A DNA stretch of 64,000 nucleotides from Pedobacter sp. JY14-1 (lineage in GTDB: Bacteria; Bacteroidota; Bacteroidia; Sphingobacteriales; Sphingobacteriaceae): assembly GCF_029269825.1 (NCBI RefSeq), contig NZ_JARJHU010000002.1, positions 1-64,000 of the forward strand, in the 5' to 3' direction. The notes beneath the pieces are model-generated. The model had not been told where the DNA came from and did not search any database. It saw nothing but the letters and a program-made list of their open reading frames with translations. Below, piece after piece: positions 33,176-43,845 of the stretch. Numbering within the stretch: position 1 is the first letter of the stretch; every line of letters begins with the position of its first letter. The position numbers and the translations under genes are program-made.

Positions 33176-34018
33176 TTGGATAAGCAGATTACAGATGATT
33201 TTATCGCCAATGCCATTGCAGAAGATCAGGGCGACGGCGATCATACCTCGCTTTCCACTATACCTGCCGGTGCGCAGGGAAGGGCAAAGCTACTGATCAA
33301 GGAAGCTGGTGTCCTGGCAGGAGTGGAACTGGCCCTGGAGATCTTCCGGAAGATAGACCCCAGCCTTCAGACAGAAGTTTTTATTTCCGATGGAAAGCCC
33401 GTTAGCTATGGAGATGTCGCTTTTACAGTTTCGGGAAGCATCCACTCTATTTTACTGGCTGAACGCCTTGTGCTCAACTGTATGCAGCGTATGAGTGGTA
33501 TTGCCACGCAAACGGATGCTATCGTACGTTTACTGTCCCCGTATCAAACCAAACTTTTGGATACCCGCAAAACTACTCCCGGGTTAAGAATACTGGAGAA
33601 GTGGGCGGTACGTATTGGCGGAGGGGTCAATCACCGTTCCGGCCTTTATGATATGATCCTCATTAAGGACAATCATGTAGACTATGCGGGAGGTATTACC
33701 AATGCCATTGCTGCAGCAAACAGCTATCTAACCGACAAACACAAGAACTTACAGATTGAGATTGAGGTCAGAAACCTCACCGAGCTGGAAGAAGTACTGG
33801 ACTACGGCCATGTCGACCGTATTATGCTGGATAATTTTAACTTTGACGACCTCAAAGCAGCGGTAGTCCGTATCGATGGCCGGTATATTACCGAGGCGTC
33901 GGGTGGCATTACCCGGGAGAATGTAGCCGAGTATGCCAAATGCGGTGTAGATTATATCTCTATCGGTGCGCTTACCCATTCTGTGAAGAGTTTAGACATG
34001 AGTTTAAAGGCATTCTGA
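33176..34018 (+). CDS. nadC: Nicotinate-nucleotide pyrophosphorylase (carboxylating)
   Basis: Makes nicotinate mononucleotide from quinolinate and PRPP in de novo NAD synthesis, 280 aa. The conserved substrate motifs RKTTPGLRILEKWAVRIGGG, NHRSGLYDMILIKDNH, EIEVRNLTELEEVLDYG and DNFNFDDLKAAV are all present. The start is TTG at 33176, since no in-frame ATG is found between the upstream stop and the conserved N-terminus. TATTTTTG (33152-33159) upstream could be an internal -7 box. plsY starts 4 nt after its stop. Confidence 0.95.
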   Translation: MDKQITDDFIANAIAEDQGDGDHTSLSTIPAGAQGRAKLLIKEAGVLAGVELALEIFRKIDPSLQTEVFISDGKPVSYGDVAFTVSGSIHSILLAERLVLNCMQRMSGIATQTDAIVRLLSPYQTKLLDTRKTTPGLRILEKWAVRIGGGVNHRSGLYDMILIKDNHVDYAGGITNAIAAANSYLTDKHKNLQIEIEVRNLTELEEVLDYGHVDRIMLDNFNFDDLKAAVVRIDGRYITEASGGITRENVAEYAKCGVDYISIGALTHSVKSLDMSLKAF

Positions 34019-34022
34019 TCTT

Positions 34023-34670
34023 ATGGTTTCCATTTATTCCATATCGGCAGTATTGCTGGCCTATTTGTTTGGTTCTATACCCACTGCTGTGTGGCTGGGA
34101 CAAGCATTTTATGGCATAGACGTCAGGGAATACGGAAGTGGTAATGCAGGGGCCACCAATACCTTTCGTGTGCTTGGCAAAAAAGCGGGCATTGCAGTGA
34201 TGGTGATCGATATTGCCAAGGGTTACACGGCTACCCAGCTGGCCTATTTCATAGGAATGTCTGTGACGGGACCTTCCAGTTCTTCTCAGTTTACCAATTA
34301 TCAGCTTGCACTCGGCGTAACCGCCGTCATGGGACACCTTTTTCCGGTGTTTGCCGGTTTTCGGGGCGGGAAGGGCGTAGCTACGCTTTTTGGAATGATT
34401 TTGGCAGTGAACTTCAATGCAGCTATGCTTTGCGTTCTGGTCTTTGTGGTTGTCCTTCTGGCTACCAAATATGTGTCTCTGAGCTCTATCTGTGCCGGGT
34501 TTACCTTCCCGCTCAGTATTGTGTTCCTTTTTCACTCTTCGGTAAAATCAGAAGTGCTCTATGGAATGTGTGTATGTGTATTGATCCTGGTTACCCATCA
34601 GAAAAACCTCGAGCGTCTGCTCAAAGGCAAGGAATCCAAAGTTTATCTGTTTAAAAAGAAAACGAATTAA
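34023..34670 (+). CDS. plsY: Glycerol-3-phosphate acyltransferase PlsY
   Basis: Inner-membrane enzyme that transfers an acyl group from acyl phosphate to glycerol-3-phosphate, the first step of phospholipid synthesis. The 215 aa hold about five spans. The three conserved loops are seen: GSIPTAVWLGQAFYG, REYGSGNAGATNTFRVLGKK (Ser/Asn-rich phosphate site) and GHLFPVFAGFRGGKGVAT. Starts 4 nt after nadC. Confidence 0.95.
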   Translation: MVSIYSISAVLLAYLFGSIPTAVWLGQAFYGIDVREYGSGNAGATNTFRVLGKKAGIAVMVIDIAKGYTATQLAYFIGMSVTGPSSSSQFTNYQLALGVTAVMGHLFPVFAGFRGGKGVATLFGMILAVNFNAAMLCVLVFVVVLLATKYVSLSSICAGFTFPLSIVFLFHSSVKSEVLYGMCVCVLILVTHQKNLERLLKGKESKVYLFKKKTN

Positions 34671-34681
34671 AAATCTACCTT

Positions 34682-35488
34682 ATGAAAAAACTATGGATTT
34701 TAGGTGTGGGCATTATCTTCATGGCCTTTTCATCTTGTTCTACTGTGCCGCTTACCGGGCGGAGCAGGTTGAACCTGGTCAGTGACGAACAGGTTTTACC
34801 AATGGCCTTCCAGGCTTATGGTGAGTTTCTTACCGAAAATAAAGGTGCGGTGCTTCCGTCTTCCAGTTCACAGGCGCAGCGGGTCAAGAACATTGGCAAT
34901 AAACTCATTGCTTCCGTTAAGAACTATATGAACAGTAATAACTACGGCGATCTCATCAAAAATTACCAGTGGGAAGTCAACGTAGTCGAGAGCAAGGAAC
35001 TCAATGCATGGTGTATGCCGGGAGGAAAGATTGTGGTCTATACCGGTATACTGCCGGTCACTAAGGACGATGCCGGTCTTGCCACCGTAATGGGGCACGA
35101 AATTGCACATGCCATTGCGGGGCATAGTGCAGAACGTATGTCGCAGGAAATGGTTTCTCAGGGACTTGGTGTAGCTGGCAATGTAGCCTTGTCTAAAAAC
35201 CCTAAAACACAATCCATCTTTAATACCTTATACGGTGTGGGCACGCCGCTTGTTATGCTTAAATATTCCCGTAACCAGGAACTTGAGGCAGACAGGCTGG
35301 GCCTTATCTTTATGGCCATGGCCGGTTACAATCCTCAGAATGCCATCGGCTTCTGGGAAAGAATGGCTTCGGCTTCTCAAAGCAGTCAGAAACCGCCTGA
35401 ATTTCTAAGCACTCACCCCAGTGATGCCACACGTATTGCCCAAATCCAGCGTGTGCTGCCGGAAGCCAAAAAATACTACAAACCTTAA
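34682..35488 (+). CDS. M48-family metalloprotease lipoprotein
   Basis: Periplasm-facing zinc metallopeptidase, 268 aa. The lipoprotein signal ends AFSSC (Cys19). The zinc site HEIAH (139-143) lies in MGHEIAHAIAGHSAERMS, and the third ligand region is NQELEADRLGLIFMAMAGY. PLTGRSRLNLVSDEQ near the N-terminus and FLSTHPSDATRIAQI near the end are hallmarks of the LoiP/BepA-like M48C group. It probably degrades misfolded envelope proteins. Last gene of the DUF4783-nadC-plsY run. Confidence 0.93.
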   Translation: MKKLWILGVGIIFMAFSSCSTVPLTGRSRLNLVSDEQVLPMAFQAYGEFLTENKGAVLPSSSSQAQRVKNIGNKLIASVKNYMNSNNYGDLIKNYQWEVNVVESKELNAWCMPGGKIVVYTGILPVTKDDAGLATVMGHEIAHAIAGHSAERMSQEMVSQGLGVAGNVALSKNPKTQSIFNTLYGVGTPLVMLKYSRNQELEADRLGLIFMAMAGYNPQNAIGFWERMASASQSSQKPPEFLSTHPSDATRIAQIQRVLPEAKKYYKP

Positions 35489-35498
35489 TGGTAATGCG

Positions 35499-35550
35499 TT
35501 CAGCTATGGTCAGCTTTAATAGCCCTGATCATAGCTGAAGCTTTTAAAAG
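35499..35550 (+). terminator. Terminator built inside the 3' end of pabB
   Basis: 15-bp arms TTCAGCTATGGTCAG (35499-35513) and CTGATCATAGCTGAA (35525-35539), with one G-U pair, followed by GCTTTTAAAAG. It stops the plus-strand M48 operon while overlapping the last codons of the convergent pabB gene. Confidence 0.65.
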
Positions 35551-36774
35551 ACATTCCTCATATTCTGCTTCGGCATCCGAAGCATGTGTAATTGCGCCGC
35601 CTACCTGGAAAGACAGGTATTGCCGGTCTGCAGCATAAAGTATACTTCGGATAATTACATTAAAATCGAAATCGCCATCAGGGCTTATATAACCAAAGGC
35701 ACCGGAGTATGCACCGCGCCTGCTGGCTTCATATTGTTCGATCAGTTGCATCGCCCTTACCTTCGGGGCCCCGGTCATTGAGCCCATAGGAAATGCATTG
35801 CTTATCGCTTCCACAAGATGTATATCCTCCATCAGCTCACAACTGACCGTAGAGATCATCTGGTAAACCTGCGGGAAAGGATAAATGCCAAAAAGTTCAT
35901 CTACCCTTACACTGCCCTTAACCGCACTTCGGGTCAGGTCATTGCGCACAAGGTCCACGATCATTACATTTTCCGTTTGTTCTTTCAGATCTTCCCGGAG
36001 CCCTTTTTTTATGGCCTCATCTTCTTCCCGGCCCGATCCGCGTTTTGCCGTGCCTTTTATCGGTTGCGACAGAAGTCTTCGGCCCCGCTTACAAAGGAAT
36101 CTTTCAGGGCTAGCGGAGAGGATGTACTTATCTTCAATTCTGAAAAAGCCGGAAAAAGGGGTCGGGGAAACCTGGTTCAGACGATTGAACAAGGCGAGCG
36201 GATCAATCAGGGCATGTTCTGCAAAAAATTCCTGGCAAAAATTCACCTCGTAAATGTCGCCGCGCGCGATATGTTCCTGCAACAGCCTGACGGTTTCCAG
36301 GTATTGCGACTTTGATATCCTGCTTTTAACTTCAATGTCAGCAGTTCTGACTTCGCTGAGTTTTACGTCATCTATCTGTAGCAGCACACAGGTATCATCC
36401 GTCAGCACCTCTGCTTCCCCGTTCCTCACAGCAATCAGATGCAGGGGTACAAAGAAAAACAACTGAGGAAAGGACAAATGATCAGCATGGCCGGAACTCA
36501 GGTGTTCTGTCTCATTTTTCAGATCGTAACTGAACAGACCAAACATCCAGGTTTTATGGATTTCATAGAAATTTTTCAGGGCTGTAAAACAATGCCCGTC
36601 ATCTGGCATGATACAAGTCTTAACCCCTGCTGCAAGTACGAAATCAAACTGCCCGTAAGGGTCGTCATACCCGTTGGAATCCAGGCAGCAGTATACGTCA
36701 AATGCCGCTGCCCACTGTATAGCTTTTTGCTTGAAATCCGTTAAGTCCCTTATCTTCATTTTTTGCGCCGGCAA
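35500..36774 (-). CDS. pabB: Aminodeoxychorismate synthase component I (chorismate-binding)
   Basis: Chorismate-utilising enzyme of 424 aa that, with a glutaminase, makes 4-amino-4-deoxychorismate for folate. Motifs: a Lys in SQPIKGTAKRGSGREEDE, MIVDLVRNDLTRSA, GSMTGAPKVRAMQLIEQYE, and the C-terminal GGAITHASDAEAEYEECLLKA. The 424 aa length and the missing N-terminal extension favour PabB over anthranilate synthase TrpE. The folate link fits the pabC-like gene at 47.2 kb and folC at 3.2 kb. Last gene of the spoT-fur-purA-pabB run, 30 nt after purA. Confidence 0.85.
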   Translation of the reverse strand: MPAQKMKIRDLTDFKQKAIQWAAAFDVYCCLDSNGYDDPYGQFDFVLAAGVKTCIMPDDGHCFTALKNFYEIHKTWMFGLFSYDLKNETEHLSSGHADHLSFPQLFFFVPLHLIAVRNGEAEVLTDDTCVLLQIDDVKLSEVRTADIEVKSRISKSQYLETVRLLQEHIARGDIYEVNFCQEFFAEHALIDPLALFNRLNQVSPTPFSGFFRIEDKYILSASPERFLCKRGRRLLSQPIKGTAKRGSGREEDEAIKKGLREDLKEQTENVMIVDLVRNDLTRSAVKGSVRVDELFGIYPFPQVYQMISTVSCELMEDIHLVEAISNAFPMGSMTGAPKVRAMQLIEQYEASRRGAYSGAFGYISPDGDFDFNVIIRSILYAADRQYLSFQVGGAITHASDAEAEYEECLLKASAMIRAIKADHS

Positions 36775-36804
36775 ATGCAGAAATACAGGCTTACCGGTAA
36801 TAAA

Positions 36805-38091
<1,287 letters not shown>

Positions 38092-38116
38092 TTAAGAATA
38101 GAAATTTATAATTGGT

Positions 38117-38608
38117 TTAACTTGCGTTTTTGATACTGGGCTGCTGGTTGTTCATTGCGGCTTTGGCAGAACAGTCAAAGCATACTCCATAAAGGTTCAG
38201 CGAATGGTGTTTGATGTCAAATTTCAGCAACTCGCCCACCATACTCTGAATCTGATGGATGCGCGGGTCGCAAAATTCCACCACCTTACCACAATCGATG
38301 CAGATCACATGGTCATGCTGATGATAACCGTAAGACTTCTCGAACTGAGCCATATTCTTTCCAAACTGGTGTTTGGTGACCAGGTCGCAGGATACCAGCA
38401 GTTCAAGTGTATTGTAAACAGTAGCCCTGCTCACGCGGTACTTCTGGTTCTTCATGTGGATGTAAAGTGTCTCCACGTCAAAATGGTCATCACGTGAGTA
38501 GATCTCTTCGAGGATCGCAAAACGCTCAGGCGTTTTTCTCAGGCTCTTGTTTTCGAGATAGGCTTCGAATATCTTTCTGACCAGCTCGCTGTTATGGTTT
38601 GCAGACAT
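38117..38608 (-). CDS. fur: Fur-family metal-responsive transcriptional regulator
   Basis: A 163-aa regulator with an N-terminal winged helix (ETLYIHMKNQKYRVSRATVYNTLELLVSCDLV) and C-terminal dimer domain. Metal ligands are seen in YGYHQHDHVICIDCGKVVEFCD and in HHSLNLYGVCFDC; the two CxxC pairs would form the structural zinc site. The family includes Fur, Zur and PerR; iron sensing is the default assumption but is not proven by sequence. A TACCTTTG box (38632-38625) upstream would give a leader of about 10 nt. It is the natural candidate to act on the boxes at 18997, 59863 and 63905. Confidence 0.9.
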   Translation of the reverse strand: MSANHNSELVRKIFEAYLENKSLRKTPERFAILEEIYSRDDHFDVETLYIHMKNQKYRVSRATVYNTLELLVSCDLVTKHQFGKNMAQFEKSYGYHQHDHVICIDCGKVVEFCDPRIHQIQSMVGELLKFDIKHHSLNLYGVCFDCSAKAAMNNQQPSIKNAS

Positions 38609-38624
38609 ATTTAAAATCTCCTTC

Positions 38625-38632
38625 CAAAGGTA
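38625..38632 (-). promoter_or_regulatory. Candidate -7 box of fur
   Basis: TACCTTTG on the minus strand, an exact TAnnTTTG match 17 nt before the fur ATG. An AAGGAG follows before the ATG and may be a chance Shine-Dalgarno look-alike. No TTG at -33. Confidence 0.4.
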
Positions 38633-38669
38633 TCATTTTTTATCTAAAACGCTAGCGGATAATCGCAAA

Positions 38670-40889
38670 TTACGCATCGAACCGCGTTACACCCGTCACG
38701 CCTTTTACCTTCATCAGGTTTTCGATCAGCCGGTCCAGGTGGTCCGTATCGTTCACGTAGATCATGATAGATCCGTCAAAAATGCCATTGTCCGTATCCA
38801 CCGTAATCGACCGCATGTTCACTTTGAAATCATTGGAGATCACCTTGGTAATGTTATTGATTAGCCCGACATCATCGATACCCACAATGTGCAGCCCGGT
38901 CAGAAAAGTGAGTTCCCGCTGGCTGTTCCATTTGGCTTTCACGACACGGTAGCCATAGTTGGCCATCAGCTGTGCAGCATTGGGGCAGTTCGTCCGGTGG
39001 ATCTTAATGCCTTCGTTCACCGTAACAAACCCAAATACGTCATCTCCCGGTATCGGATTGCAGCAGGCCGCCAATGTATAGTCGATCTTCTGCATATCTT
39101 CCCCGATCAAGAGGGTATCCGATTCCGCAGTCTTTACACGGCTCAGCAGATTTTCGATCTGCTGGTATTCTGTACGCTCGGGCCGCTCATGAACAACCTT
39201 GTTATCTACCTCTTTTTCACTGGAGAGGTATTCCCTCAGGTCCTTCAGCTCTATCTTGCCGTTAGCAACGGCAATGAACAGATCTTGGGTCGAAGGCAGT
39301 TTAAAGAAATAGCTCAGTTTGTTCAGGTTGTCTGTGCTGTAGGTGATCTTCAATGATTTCAGCTTCCGCTCCAATATCTCTTTGCCCGTCTCGGCGATCT
39401 TGCGTTTCTCCTCCTTCAGCGACGACTTGATCTTTGACTTGGCCTTTGCCGTCATCACAATATTCAGCCAGTCCTCCTTTGGTGCCTGTTTCCCCGAGGT
39501 AATGATTTCTACCTGGTCGCCATTCTGGAGTTTATACGACAACGGCACCAGCTTATGGTTCACCTTGGCCCCGATACATTTAGCCCCGATATCGGTATGG
39601 ATCTCAAAGGCAAAATCGAGTGCCGTAGCACCCTGAGGCAACTGGATTAAAGCACCTTTAGGCGTAAAGATGAAGATTTCATCGGAAAACAGGTTCATTT
39701 TGAAGTCGTCCAGGAAGTCCAGTGCGTTCGCTTCAGGGTTACTCAGCATCTCCCGTACCTTCATGATCCACTGGTCGAGCCCATTGTCATTGCTCGACTC
39801 CTTGTATTTCCAGTGGGCAGCAAAGCCCTTTTCCGCAATTTCGTTCATTCGCTGCGTACGGATCTGTATCTCCACCCATTGTCCTTTCGGCCCCATTACC
39901 GTAGTATGCAGCGATTCGTATCCATTTCCCTTAGGGGAAGAGACCCAGTCCCGCAACCGGTCCGGGTTAGGGCGGTATAAGTCCGTAACGATAGAGTATG
40001 CCTTCCAGCAGTCCGCCTTTTCTCTTTCCGGCGGGCTGTCCAGGATGATCCTGATCGCAAACAAATCGTAAACCTCCTCAAAGGGAATGTTCTTGCTCTT
40101 CATCTTGTTCCAGATCGAGTGGATCGATTTTGGCCGTCCGTATACATCCGCGACCAGCCCCTGTTCAGCCAGAATTTCGTTGATAGGCTCCACAAAGCGT
40201 TTAATGAACATGGACCGTTCCGCTTTTTTCTCATTCAGTTGCGTAGCAATGTATTTATAAGTATCAGGTTCCAGGTACTTCATCGAAAGGTCTTCCAGTT
40301 CCGATTTGATCGCATACAATCCCAGACGGTGTGCCAGCGGCGCGTACAGGTATATCGTCTCCGATGCGATCTTCAATTGCTTCTGCCTGGGCATGAAATC
40401 CATTGTCCGCATATTGTGCAGGCGGTCAGCCAGTTTGATCAGGATCACACGGACATCGTCTGCCAGTGTTAGGAGCATCTTCCGGAAGTTTTCCGCCTGC
40501 AGGGAACTGTTATAATCAAACACACCCGAGATCTTGGTCAGCCCGTCAATGATCCGGGCAGTCTTTTTGCCAAATTCACGTTCGATATCCTCTAATGTAA
40601 TGTCTGTATCTTCCACTACGTCATGCAGCAGCGCACAGACAATTGAGGTTGTGCCCAGTCCGATCTCCTCGGCCGCAATCTGCGCGACCGCTATCGGGTG
40701 GTAAATATATGGCTCTCCGGATTTTCTGCGCATGTTCTTATGGCTTTCCAGTGCCATATCAAAAGCCTTCCGGATCTCCTTTTTATCCCCCCGCTGCATG
40801 GTCGGCTTGCAGGCCCTGAGCAAGGCCCTGTACCTTTTCAGTATCTCCTGTTTTTCCGCCTCTAAATCAATCACTAACGCGTTCTTCAT
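38670..40889 (-). CDS. spoT: Bifunctional (p)ppGpp synthetase/hydrolase, RelA/SpoT family
   Basis: Stringent-response enzyme of 739 aa. The N-terminal HD hydrolase domain is intact (H64 in YIYHPIAVAQ, HD at 89-90 and ED at 93-94 in LLHDVVEDT), so it can degrade ppGpp. The synthetase domain keeps RPKSIHSIWNKM, LFAIRI, SPKGNGYESLHTTV and the EIQIRT motif, so synthesis is also likely. TGS (VFTPKGALIQLPQGATALDFAFEIHTDIG), a helical/zinc-finger-type region with AACCNPIPGDDVFGFV, and a C-terminal ACT domain follow. It is the single long Rel visible here and precedes fur and purA in the same direction. Confidence 0.96.
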   Translation of the reverse strand: MKNALVIDLEAEKQEILKRYRALLRACKPTMQRGDKKEIRKAFDMALESHKNMRRKSGEPYIYHPIAVAQIAAEEIGLGTTSIVCALLHDVVEDTDITLEDIEREFGKKTARIIDGLTKISGVFDYNSSLQAENFRKMLLTLADDVRVILIKLADRLHNMRTMDFMPRQKQLKIASETIYLYAPLAHRLGLYAIKSELEDLSMKYLEPDTYKYIATQLNEKKAERSMFIKRFVEPINEILAEQGLVADVYGRPKSIHSIWNKMKSKNIPFEEVYDLFAIRIILDSPPEREKADCWKAYSIVTDLYRPNPDRLRDWVSSPKGNGYESLHTTVMGPKGQWVEIQIRTQRMNEIAEKGFAAHWKYKESSNDNGLDQWIMKVREMLSNPEANALDFLDDFKMNLFSDEIFIFTPKGALIQLPQGATALDFAFEIHTDIGAKCIGAKVNHKLVPLSYKLQNGDQVEIITSGKQAPKEDWLNIVMTAKAKSKIKSSLKEEKRKIAETGKEILERKLKSLKITYSTDNLNKLSYFFKLPSTQDLFIAVANGKIELKDLREYLSSEKEVDNKVVHERPERTEYQQIENLLSRVKTAESDTLLIGEDMQKIDYTLAACCNPIPGDDVFGFVTVNEGIKIHRTNCPNAAQLMANYGYRVVKAKWNSQRELTFLTGLHIVGIDDVGLINNITKVISNDFKVNMRSITVDTDNGIFDGSIMIYVNDTDHLDRLIENLMKVKGVTGVTRFDA

Positions 40890-41047
40890 CGATCTGTCTC
40901 TTTTCCGTAATTTTGTGCAAATATGATACTAATAAATACAATAATTTTTCATTTTTTGTGTTTTCCTTCTGGTTGATAAACAAAAGTTTCAAATGAGCAA
41001 ATCATTGATAAATTGCCTTTAAAAGCTTATATTAGGGATATAAATTT

Positions 41048-41665
41048 ATGAAATTTTATAGGTTATTTATTCTGTTTATTGTCATTATTGCCAGCCGAAA
41101 TGCGATGGCTCAGGATAAGTATGCAACCGTGAAGATGCCCGTGCTGGGTAAAAATGATACCATACGGGTAGCGGGTACAGCTGTAGACGGAGAAATGATT
41201 CCCTGGATACCCCTGCATGAAGTCGTCATCTACGGTACACGCATCTTCAAGACACCCGGCGACCGGGCCGCTTACAACCGGCTCCGGTATAATGTCATGA
41301 AGGTAATGCCCTATGCGCTGTATGCCAAGAGACGTTATGAACAGCTCGAGCGGGATATCGCAGTTACTACAGATAAAAAGCAGCAGAAGGAACTTGTAAA
41401 ACAATGCGATAAGGAAATCAAAGACATGTTCAACCGCGAGATCAAGGAGCTCACGATTACGCAGGGCCAGATACTGACCAAGCTCATCGACCGGGAAGTC
41501 GGTCGTACCACTTATGAAATTGTCAAAGAGACAAAAGGCGGGTTTACCGCATTTGTCTATCAGTCTGTTGCGCGGGTAGTAGGGCATAACCTGAAGAGTA
41601 CCTACGATGTTCAGGAAGACAGGGATATCGAATCCATCATCATTTCTTCGGGATATTATCAGTAA
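41048..41665 (+). CDS. DUF4294 family exported protein
   Basis: Exported 205-aa Bacteroidota protein of unknown function (DUF4294). Signal peptide about 1-21 (IIASRNAMAQ). The mature domain contains IPWIPLHEVVIYGTRIFKTP (52-71), YNRLRYNVMKVMPYALYAKRRYEQLERD and EIKELTITQGQILTKLIDREVGRTTYEIVKETKGGF, which are characteristic of the family. Mostly helical; no catalytic motif is recognised. It stands 38 nt upstream of bshB1 and may be co-transcribed. Divergent from spoT. Confidence 0.85.
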   Translation: MKFYRLFILFIVIIASRNAMAQDKYATVKMPVLGKNDTIRVAGTAVDGEMIPWIPLHEVVIYGTRIFKTPGDRAAYNRLRYNVMKVMPYALYAKRRYEQLERDIAVTTDKKQQKELVKQCDKEIKDMFNREIKELTITQGQILTKLIDREVGRTTYEIVKETKGGFTAFVYQSVARVVGHNLKSTYDVQEDRDIESIIISSGYYQ

Positions 41666-41703
41666 TTTTTCCCTTTTTTGCAGGGAACAAAACCAAAGAC
41701 ATC

Positions 41704-42420
41704 ATGAAACTAGACATCCTCGTCCTGGCTGTACATCCGGACGACGCAGAACTCGGTTGTTCAGGGACTATCGCCAGATATATTGCAGAAGGCAGGAAAG
41801 TAGGGATCGTTGACTTTACCCGTGGCGAGCTGGGTACCCGCGGCAGCGCCGAGATCCGTGATCAGGAGGCAGCAGACTCTGCCCGTATCCTCGGCCTGCA
41901 TGTTCGCGAGAACCTCCGTTTTCGGGACGGTTTTTTTAAGAACGATGAGCCGCACCAGATGGCCGTCGTCCGCATGCTCCGGAAGTACAGGCCCGAAATA
42001 GTGCTTACCAATGCCCTTGAAGACCGCCATCCGGATCATGGCCGTGCAGGAGACCTCTCCAACGACGCCTGTTTCCTGTCCGGGTTGCCGCGCATCAGTT
42101 CTCAGGACAATGGACAGGAGCAGGAGGCCTGGCGCCCGAGGCTTGTCCTGCAGTTCATCCAGGACCGCTATCTCAAACCAGACGTCATCATTGACATCAC
42201 ACCCTATATGGATACCAAAATTGCATCCATCAAGGCATTCAGGACCCAGTTCCTCAGTCCAGGCGGGGAACAGCCCCAAACTTATATTTCCTCACCCGAT
42301 TTCTTTGAAAGTGTCATCGGCAGGGCCAGGGAATTTGGTAAATCTATCGGTACTACTTACGGTGAAGGATTTACATCCCGCAAGCTGATCGGTGTCGCCA
42401 ATCTGTTCGAACTGCTTTAA
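41704..42420 (+). CDS. bshB1: Bacillithiol biosynthesis deacetylase BshB1
   Basis: PIG-L/LmbE-type zinc deacetylase of 238 aa. The motif AVHPDDAELGCSGTIARYI (10-28, with H11 and D13/D14) is the metal and catalytic site. FTRGELGTRGSAEIRDQEAADSARILGL, HPDHGRAGDLSNDACFLSG and the C-terminal GTTYGEGFTS are typical of BshB1. It removes the acetyl group from GlcNAc-malate in bacillithiol synthesis. The other bsh genes are not in this window. Confidence 0.93.
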   Translation: MKLDILVLAVHPDDAELGCSGTIARYIAEGRKVGIVDFTRGELGTRGSAEIRDQEAADSARILGLHVRENLRFRDGFFKNDEPHQMAVVRMLRKYRPEIVLTNALEDRHPDHGRAGDLSNDACFLSGLPRISSQDNGQEQEAWRPRLVLQFIQDRYLKPDVIIDITPYMDTKIASIKAFRTQFLSPGGEQPQTYISSPDFFESVIGRAREFGKSIGTTYGEGFTSRKLIGVANLFELL

Positions 42421-42509
42421 AATAGCGGCGCTTTAATGGATCCGGAAGACCTCTTTTTTCGGGAAGCAGCCGGCATTTCTTAAATTAGTACAAACAACAT
42501 AAAAAAACG

Positions 42510-43841
42510 ATGTATAAGCTGACGATTAGCCCGCAACAAGTTAACGAAGCCCTTGGACAACACATTCTTGCTGACGGTTTTGATATGACCTATGATATCG
42601 AAAAAAGCCACGGTGCCTACATCTATGATGCAAAGCACAACCGTCAGCTGCTGGATTTTTTTACCTGCTTTGCTTCTGTGCCGCTGGGATATAACCATCC
42701 CAAAATGAACGGAGATGAAGAATTTAAGAAAAACCTGCTGCTGGCAGCCCTGGCCAATCCCTCCAATTCCGACGTCTATACCCGGCAATATGCCCAGTTT
42801 GTCGATACTTTTTCCAGATATGGCATGCCGGACTACCTGCCTCATGCCTTTTTCATCGCCGGTGGCGGGCTGGCCATCGAAAATGCCCTCAAGACCGCTA
42901 TGGATTGGAAAGTACAGAAGAACTTTAAAAAGGGTTATCAACAGGAAAAGGGAGTTAAAGTCCTTCACTTTGAAAAGGCTTTCCATGGCCGTACTGGCTA
43001 TACAATGAGCCTCACCAATACTTTGCCCGAAAAAACCCGGTGGTATGCTAAATTTGACTGGCCGCGTGTATCTACACCCGTTATCCGTTTTCCCCTCTGG
43101 GGCGACAATCTCGAAAATGTGATTCAGGCCGAGGCCCGTTCCATCGCACAGATCAAGCAGGCCTTTACCGATAATAAAGACGAGATCTGCGCCATCATCA
43201 TCGAACCCATTCAGAGTGAGGGCGGAGACAACCACATACGCGGAGAATTCCTGGCCCGGCTGCGTCAGCTCGCAGATGAGAACGAGGCCCTGCTTATTTA
43301 TGACGAAGTGCAGACCGGGGTGGGACTTACCGGCAAATTCTGGTGCCACGAGCATTTCGGAGCGGAAGCCCGGCCAGACATCATTGCCTTTGGCAAGAAA
43401 ATGCAGGTCTGCGGCATTCTTGCGGGCAGGAAGATCGATGAAATCGAAACCAATGTCTTCCATGTTCCTTCCCGGATCAACTCAACCTGGGGTGGTAACC
43501 TCGTCGATATGGTGCGGGCCACTCAGATCCTGCAGATCATCGAAGAAGACCGGCTTTGCGATAAAGCTGCCGATTCCGGAGCCTATCTGCAGCAGCAACT
43601 GCGCGGTCTGGCTGCCAGGCATCCGCAGATCAGCAATGTACGGGGCAGGGGACTGCTCTGCGCCTTCGACTTTCCCTCAAAAGAGCTGCGGGACAGCTTC
43701 ATTCAAAAAGGCATGCAGCAGCAGGTCATGTTCCTGGGCTGTGGCACCAGCACCATCCGTTTCCGGCCCGCACTATGTATCGGGAAAACAGAAATAGACG
43801 AAGGGATCGACATCATGGACCGTATCCTGCCCGCGCTTTAA
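42510..43841 (+). CDS. lat: L-lysine 6-aminotransferase
   Basis: PLP-dependent class III aminotransferase of 443 aa that converts L-lysine and 2-oxoglutarate to 2-aminoadipate 6-semialdehyde and glutamate. LLDFFTCFASVPLGYNHPKM, FIAGGGLAIENALKTAMDWKVQKN and AFHGRTGYTMSLTNT are near identical in style to known Lat enzymes. The PLP lysine is in FGKKMQVCGIL (about 296). A 90-nt gap and no obvious promoter box separate it from bshB1. It converges with the acyl-CoA dehydrogenase gene. Both could serve lysine breakdown, since glutaryl-CoA is a downstream intermediate; this is inference. Confidence 0.92.
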   Translation: MYKLTISPQQVNEALGQHILADGFDMTYDIEKSHGAYIYDAKHNRQLLDFFTCFASVPLGYNHPKMNGDEEFKKNLLLAALANPSNSDVYTRQYAQFVDTFSRYGMPDYLPHAFFIAGGGLAIENALKTAMDWKVQKNFKKGYQQEKGVKVLHFEKAFHGRTGYTMSLTNTLPEKTRWYAKFDWPRVSTPVIRFPLWGDNLENVIQAEARSIAQIKQAFTDNKDEICAIIIEPIQSEGGDNHIRGEFLARLRQLADENEALLIYDEVQTGVGLTGKFWCHEHFGAEARPDIIAFGKKMQVCGILAGRKIDEIETNVFHVPSRINSTWGGNLVDMVRATQILQIIEEDRLCDKAADSGAYLQQQLRGLAARHPQISNVRGRGLLCAFDFPSKELRDSFIQKGMQQQVMFLGCGTSTIRFRPALCIGKTEIDEGIDIMDRILPAL

Positions 43842-43845
43842 CCTT

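Noticed and set aside
35500..36774. Anthranilate synthase (TrpE)
   Set aside because: Short N-terminus and no trp genes nearby; folate genes in the window favour PabB, though substrate is not proven.
42480..43463. Minus-strand 327-aa frame opposite the lysine aminotransferase
   Set aside because: Long because of codon bias of the real gene; Lat on the plus strand has all PLP and substrate motifs.
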